Below are positions 46,369 through 59,012 of a stretch of 64,000 nucleotides of DNA, piece after piece. Source of the DNA: Neocallimastix lanati (nom. inval.) (Eukaryota; Neocallimastigomycota; Neocallimastigomycetes; Neocallimastigales; Neocallimastigaceae). The notes beneath the pieces were generated by a model. The model saw nothing but the letters and a program-made list of their open reading frames with translations. It was not told the DNA's origin and did no database searches. Numbering within the stretch: the first letter of the stretch is position 1; each line of letters starts with the position of its first letter. The stretch is from the NCBI GenBank assembly GCA_016946835.1, contig JACVTC010000012.1, forward strand, positions 1,729,501 to 1,793,500. The letters run 5' to 3'. Position numbers and translations under genes: made by a program.

Positions 46369-46403
<35 letters not shown>

Positions 46404-46574
46404 TTTTTTTGTGAAGAATAATTTTTTGATGAAAAAAAAATATTTATATATGCAAATTGATAATCATCCAAACATTATAATCTTAAATATTTTTATTAAA
46501 TTATTAAATATAATTATTTAATATAAATATAAATGGTTATTTTTTTTTTTTTTAAAAATGGAACATTTTTTATA

Positions 46575-46638
<64 letters not shown>

Positions 46639-47523
46639 TTAATAAAAAAATTTTTTAATGAAAAGTTAAAATTTTCTCTTTTATCATTTATATTAGATTA
46701 AAAAAAATGTATATATTAATTTTTTCTTAATATTATTTAATTTTATGTCACATTTCATCATTATATTTGATAATAATGATTATAAGTTTATTTAATTATA
46801 AATAATAAAATAATATTTACAAATATTTTTCATATTAATTTATTATTTAAATACCATTTAATAGTTTTTATTAATTTTGATACCTTGTAAAAAAATTCGA
46901 TAAAAAATGAAAAAATAATAAAATTATAATAAATAATAAAAAGGATGTATATAATTATAATTATTAATCTTTATGAATTTATAAAGTTTACTATAATAAA
47001 GTTTAACTATCTATTAATATATATTTGAGTCAATAAATTAATTCATTAATTAATATATTAAGTTTGATTCATTAAAAAAAAAAAAAAAAAAAAAAAAAAT
47101 AAAAATTTTGAAAATATATTATTAAATATAATTTAAAAGTAATTATAAATAAGATGATGTTAATGATTTTTGCATTGAATTTCAAATTGTTTTCAATATT
47201 ATTTGCAAAGATATAGATGATAATAGAAATAAATAATTAAAATTTTTACAGTTATTTTATTTTTTTTATTAATTTTTTGAAAATTTGTTTCTACACTCTC
47301 AACTTTAAAATCTTTATATATATCTTATATAATTTATAATTTTTTCAAACCATAAAAAAAAAATTATTAATAATATAATAATAATAATTATAAAAGAAAA
47401 ATAATTAAAATGGTAGTAGTAATGATAACATGACATGTATATTAAGAGCATTAATTTATTAAAATGAGTCAGATAAACTGTTAATATGTCTTAACTTTAA
47501 GTGTCACCCATTTTAATGAATTC

Positions 47524-47562
<39 letters not shown>

Positions 47563-49696
47563 TTTGTTTAAAAAAGTTTTTTTCTGATTTACCCATAAAT
47601 AATTTTTTTTTATTTTTATTGATATTTATATGAATAATAAAATAAAAAAAAAATTTAACTAAAAAACATCAATATTACAATTATTTTTATTATTTAATTA
47701 TTATTACAACTGAATCATGTAACAAAAATATCTAATATTATTATTTTATATTATTGTGATTAGGATTATAGTTATGGTAATGATTACAATTACTATTATT
47801 TATATTATTATTATCATTACTCTTAATATTTTGCTATTTAAAAAATTTTTTTTATTTTTTTATTCCTAATCAATTATCAAAATTTATTTTGTTCATTTTA
47901 TTAATTAATGTTGAAAATTAATTTCTTGCAAGTATGCCTAAGTCATTGAAATTGAACTTTTTTAATATTCATTAAAATAAAATATAATACATCAAAAGTT
48001 AAATAATTAAATAATGGTTAAATGTGATCTTGATTATTAAAGTTTAATTTTTTTTTTTTTTTTTGGAATTTGTATGTTATACATTTTTCTTTATTTATTT
48101 ACCTATTTCATTTTATTTCATTTTTACAATAACATTTATAGTTTCATTTTTATTAATCATACTAAATTATATTTATAAATTTATATATATAATCATTATT
48201 AATATAATATAATATATAATGTAAATTAATAATTTTAATATATTAAATAATTCATATTATAAAATACATTTTTTTTAGGATTAATTTCAATAAAATCTTT
48301 ATACATATTAAAAATTTAATATATATAAAATTACAAATTACTGATAATACAAAAAAATTTTCAGAAAAGAAAAAGCACAATTGATTAGTGAACAAAGTTT
48401 TTATTTATGATTAATATTATTATTATTTTTTATGGTAACTTTCTATTATTTATCTCTATATATAATATATTTGTATTAAATATTAGAATTTGAATAAATA
48501 GGAAAATATTCCATAATAAAAATCTTTTTTATTATTATTATTTTTTAATTTAGTATATATTAAATAAATATATACATTTTAAATTTAAATATTTATTTTT
48601 TTTTTTTTTTCTGATATCATTTCATTTTTTTATTATTGAGTAAAATTTATCTTTCTGAAGTTTAAAAAAAAAAAAAAATAATTTATCCAATTTTTTTTTT
48701 CTCAGAATGATTTATAATTTTATATAGACATTAATGGAGACATTTAGTATATATAGAGAAATATAAAATATATACATAATATATATATATTTTTTGACCA
48801 ATATATTTAATTTTATTTAATATAATATTAAAATATATATAGAGTTTTAATATATTTATTAAGTCATAAAAGGAATTGAAAAGGGTTTATAATCTAATTA
48901 TTCTGTATTTGTTTTATTTTATATTGAATTCTTCTTTATATTTTTATAAGTAAAAAGATACTAAAAAATAATTTATTATATATTGAGATTTACAGAGTTT
49001 AATAATAATCTTATTCCTGAATTAAATAATAATCACTTTTGGAGGTCTTCATAATTAGTATTTACTTTCCTTTAAAAATCATTGGTGATGTCTGAAGTTT
49101 AATTATTATTATGTTTTGAGTAAATTGATCATATTATTAATTAATAATATAAAAAATTTAATTAATAAAAAGCCTTCAAAACTTCAAATTTTTTCTTATA
49201 ATTATTTATTCAAAAAAAAAACTATTATTACACTTTTTGAAATTATATTTCAAAATAATACAAAATATAGTATTATTGCTATACATGTATTAACATTAAT
49301 TCAAAACTTTTAATTACTATATAATTAATTTTATTAATTGTCTTTATTTTTTTTACTTCCTTTTTTTTTTTTTAATTTTATTACTTTCCTATTTATTACA
49401 CTTTATATTTTTTTTATATTTTATAGTTTTTAATTTATATATAATTATTTTATTCATAATTATTTTTATTACTTTTTATTTTATTACATCAATTACAACG
49501 AGCTTATTATTTTTGTTATCTTTTTTTATTTATTTTACTTTATTTTTAAATTTTAAAAAATACTTTCTATTAGAAATATATATTCTAAAAATTAGTAATT
49601 TAAAAAAATAATAACTTTATTTTTCCTAAATTATTTTAGGTTTTCAAATCTCTTTTAATGAGATGATGCATTTCATATGTTTTTCAGTAAACTAAC
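46206..49696. other. 3.5-kb AT desert
   Basis: Poly-T/poly-A pairs at 46572-46630 and 47523-47562 (foldback-like), (ATT)n at 46375-46403, and many AT tracts. A coding-like fragment at 47152-47235 (VNDFCIEFQIVFNIIC) and a 65-codon frame with no ATG at 49116-49313 could be relics. Neither is convincing. The 3' flank of GH48 (49600-49696) differs from that of the copy at 3418. Confidence 0.45.
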
Positions 49697-51988
49697 TTAA
49701 CAATTTAATGGAATACCACACCATTCGTCATTTTCAACTCCCCACTTGCCATCTCCATCTTCAAAGTAAACTTCTCCACATGATGAACAGCATTTATATC
49801 CTTGAGAAGTAATAGAGGCTGAACATTTATTAGTTGGGGCTGCTGTCTTACCACATCCACACCATTCGTTGTTTTCAACTCCCCAGTCACCATCTTCATC
49901 ACTGTAAACAACTGAACAACCTGCCTTACAACATTTGTAACCTTGTCTAGTAATAGAAGCTGAACAAGTACCAGCTGGACTTGGACTTGGACTTGGTCCT
50001 GGATTTGGGACATCACCAAGCATAGATGGAACATCATAAATATCTAAAAGACCATTGTTAACCATAATTTCAGTTTGACCCCAGAATCTGTGGTAAGTGA
50101 AGGTTGGAGCATCACCTCCATTAAGGAAGTTTTCAACTTGTGCCCATTCTGGATCTTGCTTGTACTTTGGACGAATGTCAATGAAAGTGTTACCATTTCT
50201 AAGATTAGCACCTTGAGCATTCTTACCTGTCCATCCGTATGGAATGTAAACTTCATCTCCAAACTTAGAGTAATCAAGACGAGCTTCTTCAGTGGCATAA
50301 CCAAGATTATCCTTGTAGTTTTCCATGGCATCCATAACATCAACAACAAGTCTAAGACCTTCTTGATCTTGATCCTTCATAGAAAGCCATAATAAACCCT
50401 TGGTTATAGAAGCAATTGATCCAAGATCAATACCTTCTGATGAAACAGTACCATGAAGAGAAGCATTACGATTACTCTTATCAAAGTCAGAAGCCTTCCA
50501 TTGATCTGGATTACCTGACCATTCTAAGTTAGTGGCATGAACAATTTCTCCACCATTAACACGGGTAGTATTCTTGACCCATTTAGCCCAATCTCTACAA
50601 ATCTTTCCTGCCTTTTCATTACCAGAAACATAGTAAAGAGAACAGACACGTTCCATACCCCAACCTTGCATACCTGTCCAATTGTTGGATGGTGGATCGT
50701 GATAAACTGGTTGCCAATCGTAGTACATACCATAGAAAGTGGTAATATCACTATTTGGTTGAGCGTAGTGACCTTGCCATGAGTTAGTGGCACCTCCAGC
50801 AATACAACCTTCTGAAGTTTGTAACCATCTGAATAATTCTAATTGACGATCTAATGAAGTAGCCCAATCCTTTACTGCAGTAGCACCCTTTGGCTTGAAG
50901 GCTGGTTCAGTAGAAAGAACCCAAGCAGCTAATGGATTTTGGTAACCAGTGTGAGTATGAGATGAACCAATTCTCCAAGCCCAATCACCTTGTAAACCTC
51001 CACCCCAAGCGAAGTACCAAGAGATAAGATAATGAGCTGAATTCTTACCACGTCCAGCTTGGCATTGTTGGTAACCGATACAATTACCAATCTTCTTGAA
51101 ATACTTATCATATTGAGCATAACGTAAGTAATCTCCAAGCTTAGCTGCCTTAGAAGCAACTGAAGAAAGATCATAACCATCTTCTTGAGCCCAAATATAT
51201 CCAAAGTAAGCAGCTTGAATGGCGCGAGCATCAGCATCTGGTGCTGCTGTGTATCTCCATTGCTTAGAGTAGCTGTTATCTCCTGTGAAAAGATCTAAGA
51301 ATCCATTACGTCCACCCCACTTCATGGTTTCCCAACATGGATGTGGAACGGTCTTCCAAGTGGATTCAGATGGACCACGTTGGAAAGTGTTAATGAATGA
51401 TGGCTTACTTCTACCATCTCCTTGTTGACCATAACCATACCAATTATCACCATCGATAATCCAATGCATAGCATAGATATCCCAAGTACCATAAGCTTGT
51501 TGAAGTTCCTTAGCAATTGGATCTTGACCAACAATACCATCTTGGAAGACAAGTTGAGCTGGATAATTCTCAATATCATCATCTTCTGGAGCATAAGTTG
51601 CTGGAGCAGCTGCATTGTATTTGTTGTTACCTGGTTGGTTTTTATTATCTGGAATCATATGCTTTTCTAAATATTTCCAAGCTGTTTCAACACCAGAGTA
51701 ATCACCAGTAAGCTTTCCATTAACAGCTTCTAACCAAACCCAGAAGGAATAGGTTTCAGAAACAGATTCGTGACCTTGATCTGGAGCTTCAACCATAAGA
51801 GTTTCAACAGAGTGATATGGAACATTTTCTGGTGAGAAATATTCAGATCTGTATGAACCATTACCAGTCATAACATTGTAATGTTCAATAGCACGTTGAC
51901 CATATTGAGTATTGGCACGCTTTTTCATTGGAGCTGCCATAACAGCAGTAGCACCAAGAAGAGCAATAGCGGATCTAATGGATGGCAT
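49697..51988 (-). CDS. cel48A: GH48 reducing-end cellobiohydrolase with two fungal dockerins (second full copy)
   Basis: Intron-free, 763 residues from the ATG at 51988; the frame is open further upstream but without an ATG, and MPSIRS matches the other copies. Domain order is the same as in the 3418 gene: signal peptide, GH48 module with Glu78 as expected acid, Pro/Ser linker at 662-674, dockerins at about 675-713 and 722-763. It differs from the 3418 copy at four residues (Val39, Lys373, Asn412, Ile520). Nucleotide differences are few and mostly silent. Homology to that copy ends at the start and stop codons, whereas its 5' flank for about 1.1 kb matches the flank of the partial copy at 1-121. 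An active secreted cellulosomal exoglucanase is expected; none of the four changes hits a cysteine or an obvious catalytic residue. Confidence 0.97.
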   Translation of the reverse strand: MPSIRSAIALLGATAVMAAPMKKRANTQYGQRAIEHYNVMTGNGSYRSEYFSPENVPYHSVETLMVEAPDQGHESVSETYSFWVWLEAVNGKLTGDYSGVETAWKYLEKHMIPDNKNQPGNNKYNAAAPATYAPEDDDIENYPAQLVFQDGIVGQDPIAKELQQAYGTWDIYAMHWIIDGDNWYGYGQQGDGRSKPSFINTFQRGPSESTWKTVPHPCWETMKWGGRNGFLDLFTGDNSYSKQWRYTAAPDADARAIQAAYFGYIWAQEDGYDLSSVASKAAKLGDYLRYAQYDKYFKKIGNCIGYQQCQAGRGKNSAHYLISWYFAWGGGLQGDWAWRIGSSHTHTGYQNPLAAWVLSTEPAFKPKGATAVKDWATSLDRQLELFRWLQTSEGCIAGGATNSWQGHYAQPNSDITTFYGMYYDWQPVYHDPPSNNWTGMQGWGMERVCSLYYVSGNEKAGKICRDWAKWVKNTTRVNGGEIVHATNLEWSGNPDQWKASDFDKSNRNASLHGTVSSEGIDLGSIASITKGLLWLSMKDQDQEGLRLVVDVMDAMENYKDNLGYATEEARLDYSKFGDEVYIPYGWTGKNAQGANLRNGNTFIDIRPKYKQDPEWAQVENFLNGGDAPTFTYHRFWGQTEIMVNNGLLDIYDVPSMLGDVPNPGPSPSPSPAGTCSASITRQGYKCCKAGCSVVYSDEDGDWGVENNEWCGCGKTAAPTNKCSASITSQGYKCCSSCGEVYFEDGDGKWGVENDEWCGIPLNC

Positions 51989-53085
51989 TTTAATATTTAA
52001 ATTTTCTTTAATTATCAAAAATAGAAATAAAAAAAAGAATAATTACAATAACAATAAGATATTATTATACAATAATAATAAGATAAATATTTTTATTTCT
52101 TAATAGTTCGTTCCGGCGAACAATTATATTTTTTTTTAAAAATAAAAATTAATATTAAAAAATATTATATTTTTAATTATTACAAAAAAAAAAAAAAAAA
52201 AAAAAAAAAAAGGAAGTACTTTTGACTTTTTATAATATTTTAAAAAATTATTAAAATATACTAATTATAATATTTATTAAGAAAATATATTTTATTATTA
52301 CATTTATTTTAATATTAATATTTTTAATATTAAATGAAATGAAATTTAAAAAATTACCAAATAACATAATAAAATATAATAAATAAAATTTTAAAAAATT
52401 ACATAATGACTTAATAAAATATAATAAATAAAATTCCTATTTTGTATTTATATAAAAAAAAGTTTATTATTTAATGTGAAAATTTTATTCCAAAACAAAA
52501 ATTAATTTCATAATTTTGATTTATCATTAATTCTCCTTTTTTATCAATAAATAAAGTTTAAAAAATAATAATAAAATTTTAAAAAAAAAAAAAAGTATAT
52601 ATATATATATATATATATTATAAAAAATCATCCATTGAAAGAGATATATAAGTTAAAATAATATAAAAAATATAAAAATTTTCTTAAAACTTTAATACAT
52701 GTTTTTCATGTATGATAGTAAGAATATTTTTATTAATAAATAAAATTTGTAATATCTTTATCTTTGTATATATTAAATTTAAAATTTTATCTTTAATTTT
52801 CACTTAATATTAATAACCATATCAAAATTAATTTATTTTTATATATACTAAATTTTTGAAATGGTTATTAATATTTATTAAAATAAATATAATATTTGTT
52901 TTTATTAGAATTATAAAACTACTAATGTACCATTTTTTATGAAAAAAATAAACAAGATTTTTATTTTATTGTGAGTTTTATGAAAATTGAAATAAATATA
53001 TATAATATAAACCATATGATACTATTAAAAAATATTTCAATATTAATTTGCGATTTTATTAATTAAAAAATTGATTGTTTCAAAT
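51989..53085. repeat. Duplicated 5' flank of GH48 (paired with 122-1170)
   Basis: Nearly identical to 122-355 for about 230 bases, then progressively diverged, ending after the shared AACCATATGAT and AAAAAATATTT text. It contains the palindromic element at 52106. No coding sequence. Confidence 0.8.
52106..52121. promoter_or_regulatory. GC-rich palindromic promoter element, GH48 copy at 49697
   Basis: GTTCGTTCCGGCGAAC, identical to the site at 238-253, about 118 bases upstream of the ATG. GC-rich in an AT-rich promoter. A regulator-binding role is inferred only. Confidence 0.4.
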
Positions 53086-53275
53086 AATATAAAGTTTTTT
53101 TTTTTCTTATTAACATATATTAGAATTTTCATTCACATTTTAGATAAATATAATAAATTCATTAATAATAGTTTATGAATTAATGGAATAATTGTGTTTT
53201 CTCATATTATAATAAGTATTTAAAAGATAATATAAACAAATAATATATAATATATTCATATTCATAAATTCAAAA

Positions 53276-53306
<31 letters not shown>

Positions 53307-53813
53307 TTGGTAATAGAATTAAGCTATAAGCTGTTATTAAATAATTGTAACTAATAAATTATATTTTTCATTTTATATGAAATTTAAAATTTAAAATATG
53401 AAATTTATATATCAACTTGTTTTCCCCATGTTATTTTTTTTTTTTTTTTTTTTTTTTTTTGTTAAATATAAAAATAATTATAATTTTCTTATCGAAAAAT
53501 AAAACAGAATATTATTATTTATTTATTATTTATTTATATATTTTTTATTTGTTATCACTTATTTTTTTGTATAATCAAATTTTTATTTATAAAACAAACC
53601 AATATTATTTCTTATTATAAATATTTATTATCATTATTAATTATAATATATATAGTAACAAATAAGTCTATTAGATATTTTTATAGAAATAATAAATAAT
53701 AATAGTTGTAATAACTCTCTATTCATTAGATTATCAAAAGTATTTTTTAATAATATAATAAATTTATATTATTCATAAATAAATATATTAATGAAAATTC
53801 TATTAATTATTAT

Positions 53814-53849
<36 letters not shown>

Positions 53850-53934
53850 ATTTCATTCAAACGTTGATTAATTTTACTAATTATTGTAGTATTTTTATAA
53901 TGATTCAATGATTATTATTAAAATATTTACCCTC
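53086..53934. other. AT-rich interval
   Basis: (TA)n near 53285 and poly-T near 53430 and 53818-53848. No gene seen. The CotH relic found at the equivalent distance upstream of the partial GH48 copy is absent here. Confidence 0.55.
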
Positions 53935-54250
53935 TCTTTAAGCAATAGTTGCGTGAAAGACATTCCCTATATGTCCCTTTATACGAAGGGCTTCTTTTGA
54001 GGGTTCCTTTGATCCATCTTCGAGGGAGGAATATATACACTAATCCTCTCATAAATCAAGTGCAAGCAATTATATAGTCTTGCTACAGGAATTCTTACCA
54101 GATGAGCAAACACCAACTTCATTTATAGGGTAAATCACCCTGGGAGGATGAAAATCACCCCTTATAAATTCAAGGAGTAATCACGTCGCCGGATCAATCT
54201 AGAAACCTTATATATGTTAGTCCAGAATACTAACAGTTAGGATAAATACT
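53935..54250. other. GC-richer island, possibly a solo LTR or structured RNA
   Basis: About 315 bases of clearly higher GC, with no open frame of note. On the minus strand it begins TGTTAGTATTCTGGACTAAC, followed by TATATAAGG (TATA-like) and two related GTGATT-containing segments ending near AATTTATAAGGG and CCCTATAAATG. The TGTTA end and TATA box suggest an LTR, but no matching far end is found. It lies 1.3 kb upstream of the copia relic. Confidence 0.35.
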
Positions 54251-55540
54251 GGATATTATATTAAATGAAATCATTTAAATCTTGATTTATTATTTTACTC
54301 TTAAAAATATATATAATTAATATTAATTAATAATTTTATTTGAGTTTTTTTTTCTTTCTTTTTTTTTTTCTTGTTTATTAGTTTTTGTTTATATATATAT
54401 TATTTTTTTTATAAATAATAATAATTTATAATTAACAACTTAAAAAAATAAAAAAATTATTTTTTTTTTAATTGATTGGGAAATATAATGAAGTAATTAT
54501 GTGTCATGATGATTAGTTTTAACTTGTTCACTTTATCGAAACAAGTAGAACAAAAATAAGTTAAATTTTTAATATTAAATAGTAAAAAAAATTTTTTTTA
54601 AGTTAAAAATTAAGTTTAATAGAACATAAAATGGTAGATATCAAATTTTTACATGGAAAATTTCATTATATAGATACTTGAAATAATAAATATAATAATA
54701 ATAAAGTATTGCATTTTTAAATTTTTATTAAAATAAGTTTTTTAAAAAAAAAAGGAAAAAAGAACTTAAAATGGTATTTAAAATTTCAGACTATTGCAAT
54801 TATCATACTTTTTACATTTTATATATATAATATGCGAGTCATGTGAATATATGTGCATATAGTTGTATATTTGTTGTAATATACGTATTTCGCAAGTATT
54901 TTAATAGCAAACATGTATGTATTTTGATAGAAATTATATTCTAAAACAACATTGAAAAATACAGCATATATACACAAATAAAATGCAAATGCAACTATTG
55001 TATAATATAGCGGTTCTGTTACTATTTATATAAAATAGGTACCTAAATATGCAAAGTATTTGGATGCTTTTGGTACTATTTTTGATATAAAATATATAGC
55101 AAACTAGCAAGTTTATTTGATAGCAGTTTTATACTAGTTTTTCTATGTTTTGGCAACCAAATACATACACACAATTCGTGTGATTTTCAATATATACATA
55201 AAGCATATATTTTAAATAATATAACATCAAATGCAACAGTATTTAAATATATATAAAACTAATGTATTTGAATCATATTCTTGCTAGTTTACTAACAAAT
55301 GTATAAGAACATCAATATATATACTAACATATGTATTGCAAGTATTATAACTAATAATAACTAGGATTGTAAACTAACTAGAATAAAATAATGCAGATAG
55401 TATCATATTTGAATATGTACTATTTCATTAATTAATGAGGTACTAAAAAAAAAAATAAAACAATTTTATATTAATTAAATAAAAATAAAATAAAATAATA
55501 TTTTATAAAAATAATAATAAAAGGTAAAATCAAACTAACG
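54251..55540. other. Upstream of the copia relic, possible decayed LTR or leader
   Basis: 54780-55440 has more balanced composition than the desert (many ATGTAT/ATACATA words, few homopolymers) but no open frame. It could be a decayed LTR and leader of the element that follows. No direct-repeat partner was found 3' of 57424. Confidence 0.35.
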
Positions 55541-57424
55541 AAGAACAAAATGAAATACGAAAGAAACCCTACAAAATATATTTTGGATAATTCCAATTTC
55601 AAATTATGGAAGCAAGAGCTCTACTTTTGACTTAAGGGGAAGTAATTATAAATGTTAAAACAAAAGAAGAAAAATATAAGGATGAACATATGAAGATTAT
55701 TTTGAAGATTATAATAATTCATATATTGAATCTAATAACAACTCGTCTATACATCCTTTTAACAATAAAAAGTACTTTACCAATAATCAAAATGTCAATA
55801 ACAAAGACATAAAGAAAGATAACGGTACTAACTTAAAAATAATTCCATAGACTTTGGATTCTGATACTGAGAATTACCATATAACTGAAAATTACCATAT
55901 AATTGAGAATTACCATATAATTGAGAATTACCATATAATTGAGAATTACCATTTAATTGAGAATTACCATATAATTGAGAATTACCATATGACTGAGAAT
56001 TACCATATGACTGAGAATTTAAAACTCTTGGAATAAAAAAATTTTTCAACAAAAAAAATTTTTATTGGCTAAATGGTGATAATGTAACTTCAAAATATAT
56101 ATAGGTGAATTTAATGAATATGTTAACGACAGATAAAACTTCATTGAGATATGTTCTTTTTATTCCAGAATTTAAAAGAAAACTTAATGTTTTATTGATT
56201 GTTTAACTAACAATCAGTTCAATACGATATTTTTCAATCACAATAATAAAAATTATATTTCAATTTATATTAAAAATAATAACAGAATATGTTCAGCTTG
56301 TTCAAATAATACTAAAACTAACACTATTTAGACATCAAAAAGAAAAATTACATTTCCCAACAACAATGGTGTATGCAACTATATCGCGGACAAAGAGAAT
56401 GAAAGTTTATATTTGTGATATAAACGCCTTGATCACTTCAACATAAATATTTTAAGGAGTATATTAACAAAAATTAATTCTAAACAACAATTCGAAATAT
56501 GTGCTAAAAAAAAAAAAAATTAAAAAATTTTTTTTCCATTTAAACTTTGTGACAAAAGAATAAATGAACCTTTCGAAAGGATTCATACAGATACTGTAAC
56601 AATTAATGATAAATCTTTATATAGAAAATGGGTATTTCTTATCAATCCTAGATGATTATTCAAGATTTGAATGGATTCTTTTTCTTAAATCTAGAAGAGG
56701 TAAAGAATATCAAGTTTAACCTATATTCTGAATGAAGAGTTGAGAAAAAGAAAATTCAACCCAATAAAATCTATTCAGGTAATAGGTAGCTTATTAGTAG
56801 ATCTGATATTCTATTTTACTACCAGTGAGACTTCCAGAAAAAATAAAAATCTTATTTATGAAGATTGATTAAATGTTATCAAAATTTTTAGAAACTTTGA
56901 AGTCTCAAAAAAATTGTGGATTTAAATTCATCAAAGATATAAATTTAAATGTATATGTAGATGGTTATTTAGGTGGTGACGAATATACAAAAAGATCTAC
57001 AATTGGATTTTTAATTAACATGAGTCAAATATCTATTTCATAGTATTTAAAGACCTTCAACGCTGTGTATCGTTTATCAACAGCTGAAAGTGAATACTAA
57101 CTGTTTGAAGGAATGTGCTTTAAAACGTATGTGGCTAAAAAATCTCTTAAGTGATTTAAACATAAATAAAGAAACAATTAAAATTATAATAAATAATAAA
57201 GCATCAATTTATAAAAATTAAAATGAAGCAATAAATTCAAAATTAAGATATATTAACTTTAAGATATCATAAAGTTAGAGAACTAGTAAATGAAAAATAA
57301 ATCAAATTAAAATATAATAAATATGAAAATAATTTGGCTGATGGCTTGACTATATATCTCAGTAGACCTTTACTTAAGAAATTCAGAATATTCAAAAAAA
57401 TTATGTTTTATCAATTAAGAGAAA
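55541..57424 (+). mobile_element. Degenerate Ty1/copia retrotransposon, reverse-transcriptase core deleted
   Basis: Frame-broken fragments appear in copia order on the plus strand. Gag-like text (LDNSNFKLWKQELYF) is near 55590. The protease-integrase linker (FNEYV; VLFIPEFKRKL) is at about 56110-56180. The GAG-pre-integrase (KRLDHFNINIL) is at 56424-56456, and the integrase core (ERIHTDTVT; LDDYSRFEWILFLKSR) at 56575-56695. The end of the RT domain (IGSLL) follows near 56780, and RNase H (VYVDGYLGGDEYTKRSTIGF; RLSTAESEY; VRELVNEK; NNLADGLT) spans 56945-57350. The reverse-transcriptase core between integrase and IGSLL is missing. Many stops and frameshifts show it is dead. LTRs not identified. 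Confidence 0.85.
55866..56019. repeat. 18-bp tandem repeat (8-9 copies) in the copia relic
   Basis: Units of the form A(C/T)TGAGAATTACCATATA, with single-base variants. The period is a multiple of three and it reads through in frames on both strands. It lies between the gag-like and protease-like fragments. Confidence 0.9.
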
Positions 57425-57449
57425 ATTAAACTTATGAATTCAGTGAGTT

Positions 57450-57540
57450 TAATATTCTATACTTTTAATATAAAAGAGCTATTAATAATTTATTAATATT
57501 CTATACTTTTAATATAAAAGAGTTAATTAATAATAATTTA
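57450..57540. repeat. 45-bp tandem duplication
   Basis: Two adjacent units each containing TAATATTCTATACTTTTAAT and ATAAAAGAG, just 3' of the copia relic. Confidence 0.85.
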
Positions 57541-57570
57541 TTTTTATAAAATTATATGAGACAAAAATAT

Positions 57571-57621
57571 TTTAATAATAAACATAAAATTTTATATTAA
57601 AATTTTATGTTTATTATTAAA
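57571..57621. repeat. Perfect 24-bp hairpin
   Basis: 57571-57594 and 57598-57621 are perfect inverted copies with a 3-base loop, starting TTTAATAATAAACATAAAAT. It could act as a transcription stop for the relic or be a small foldback. Confidence 0.85.
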
Positions 57622-58114
57622 GTAAATAGATGTATTATAAAAAAAAAAATAAGATTATATAAGAAAAATTTATGTAAAATTAATTCTTACTTTGAAGGAA
57701 AGGAAATTTAATGGAAGGTGTAAAAATTTAAATAATTTATAATTAAAAGGGATTATTTTACAAAGCACTTTTTTATTCTAAATTAAATGCTTTTATACTA
57801 TTATATATTGTAAATTATTAATATTACAATAGGTTTCAATATATTTGAAGTTTATTTTTCATACATCTCACTTATTCTAACAATAAAAATACATGTTTTG
57901 TTTATTTTTTTTTAATACTATATTTGTATATTCTTTTTATTTTTAAATTTTTTTATTTTAAAATTATTTTCTAACTTTAACCTTTTTAGTATAAAAAAAA
58001 TTATTTAATTTTTTAATAATTATCTTATTATAAAATAAAGTTAATAATTTATAATAAAAAACCTTAATTATTATTATTTTTAATGTATGACATATTAATT
58101 ATTATATATGTATA

Positions 58115-58147
<33 letters not shown>

Positions 58148-58523
58148 CTCTTTTAGATTATGAAACTCATTAATAGTGAATAATAATAATAATAATAATT
58201 ATAATATGATTATGAAATTAATATTAATCATATTCATTATTTTAAGTAAATAGTTTTAATAATTTAAAATTAAAAGAATTATTATCATTTGAATATCAAA
58301 CTTTAAAATTTTAAAAAATAATAATGAATAATATACATAGAGCATATTATTTAATATTGTGTTGACTTGATTCCAAAAACAATATTAAATAATAAATTTA
58401 TGAATTAAATATTAAAAGTCATTTAAAAAAAAATTTTTTTTTGTTCTATTTTCTTTTTTTTTTCTCATTGCTATAATTATTATTTTATCTTTTTAATAAA
58501 AAAATAGATCTGATTTTATAAAT
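57622..58523. other. AT-rich interval
   Basis: No gene seen; (TA)n near 58108 and a poly-T near 58131. The first ~250 bases have some less biased text and may still belong to the decayed element. Confidence 0.5.
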
Positions 58524-58980
58524 CTTATTTATTATTTATTATTTATTATTTATTATTTATTATTTATTATTTATTATTTATTATTTATTATTTATTATTA
58601 ATTATTAATTATTTATTATTTATTATTTATTATTTATTATTTATTATTTATTATTTATTATTTATTATTTATTATTTATTATATATTATTAATTATTAAT
58701 TATTAATTATTTATTATTTATTATTTATTATTTATTATTTATTATTTATTATTTATTATTTATTATTTATTATTTATTATTTATTATTTATTATTTATTA
58801 TTTATTATTTATTATTTATTATTTATTATTTATTATTTATTATTTATTATTTATTATTTATTATTTATTATTTATTATTTATTATTTATTATTTATTATT
58901 TATTATTTATTATTTATTATTTATTATTTATTATTTATTATTTATTATTTATTTATTATTTATTTATTTATTTATTATTC

Positions 58981-59011
<31 letters not shown>

Positions 59012-59012
59012 A
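58524..59012. repeat. 7-bp satellite (TATTATT)n
   Basis: About 490 bases of a TATTATT period-7 repeat, interrupted by short TTAATTA variants near 58600 and 58690 and grading into (TTTA)n at the end. Confidence 0.95.

Noticed and set aside
49116-49313. 65-codon frame upstream of the GH48 stop
   Set aside because: Has no ATG start, is Lys/Ile/Leu-rich and lacks recognisable motifs.
51988-52018. N-terminal extension of the GH48 protein by ten residues
   Set aside because: It would need a TTG start. The ATG giving MPSIRS is shared by all three copies and yields a proper signal peptide.
58524-59012. Telomere-like satellite
   Set aside because: The period-7 TATTATT repeat lacks G-rich telomere units and lies between genes.
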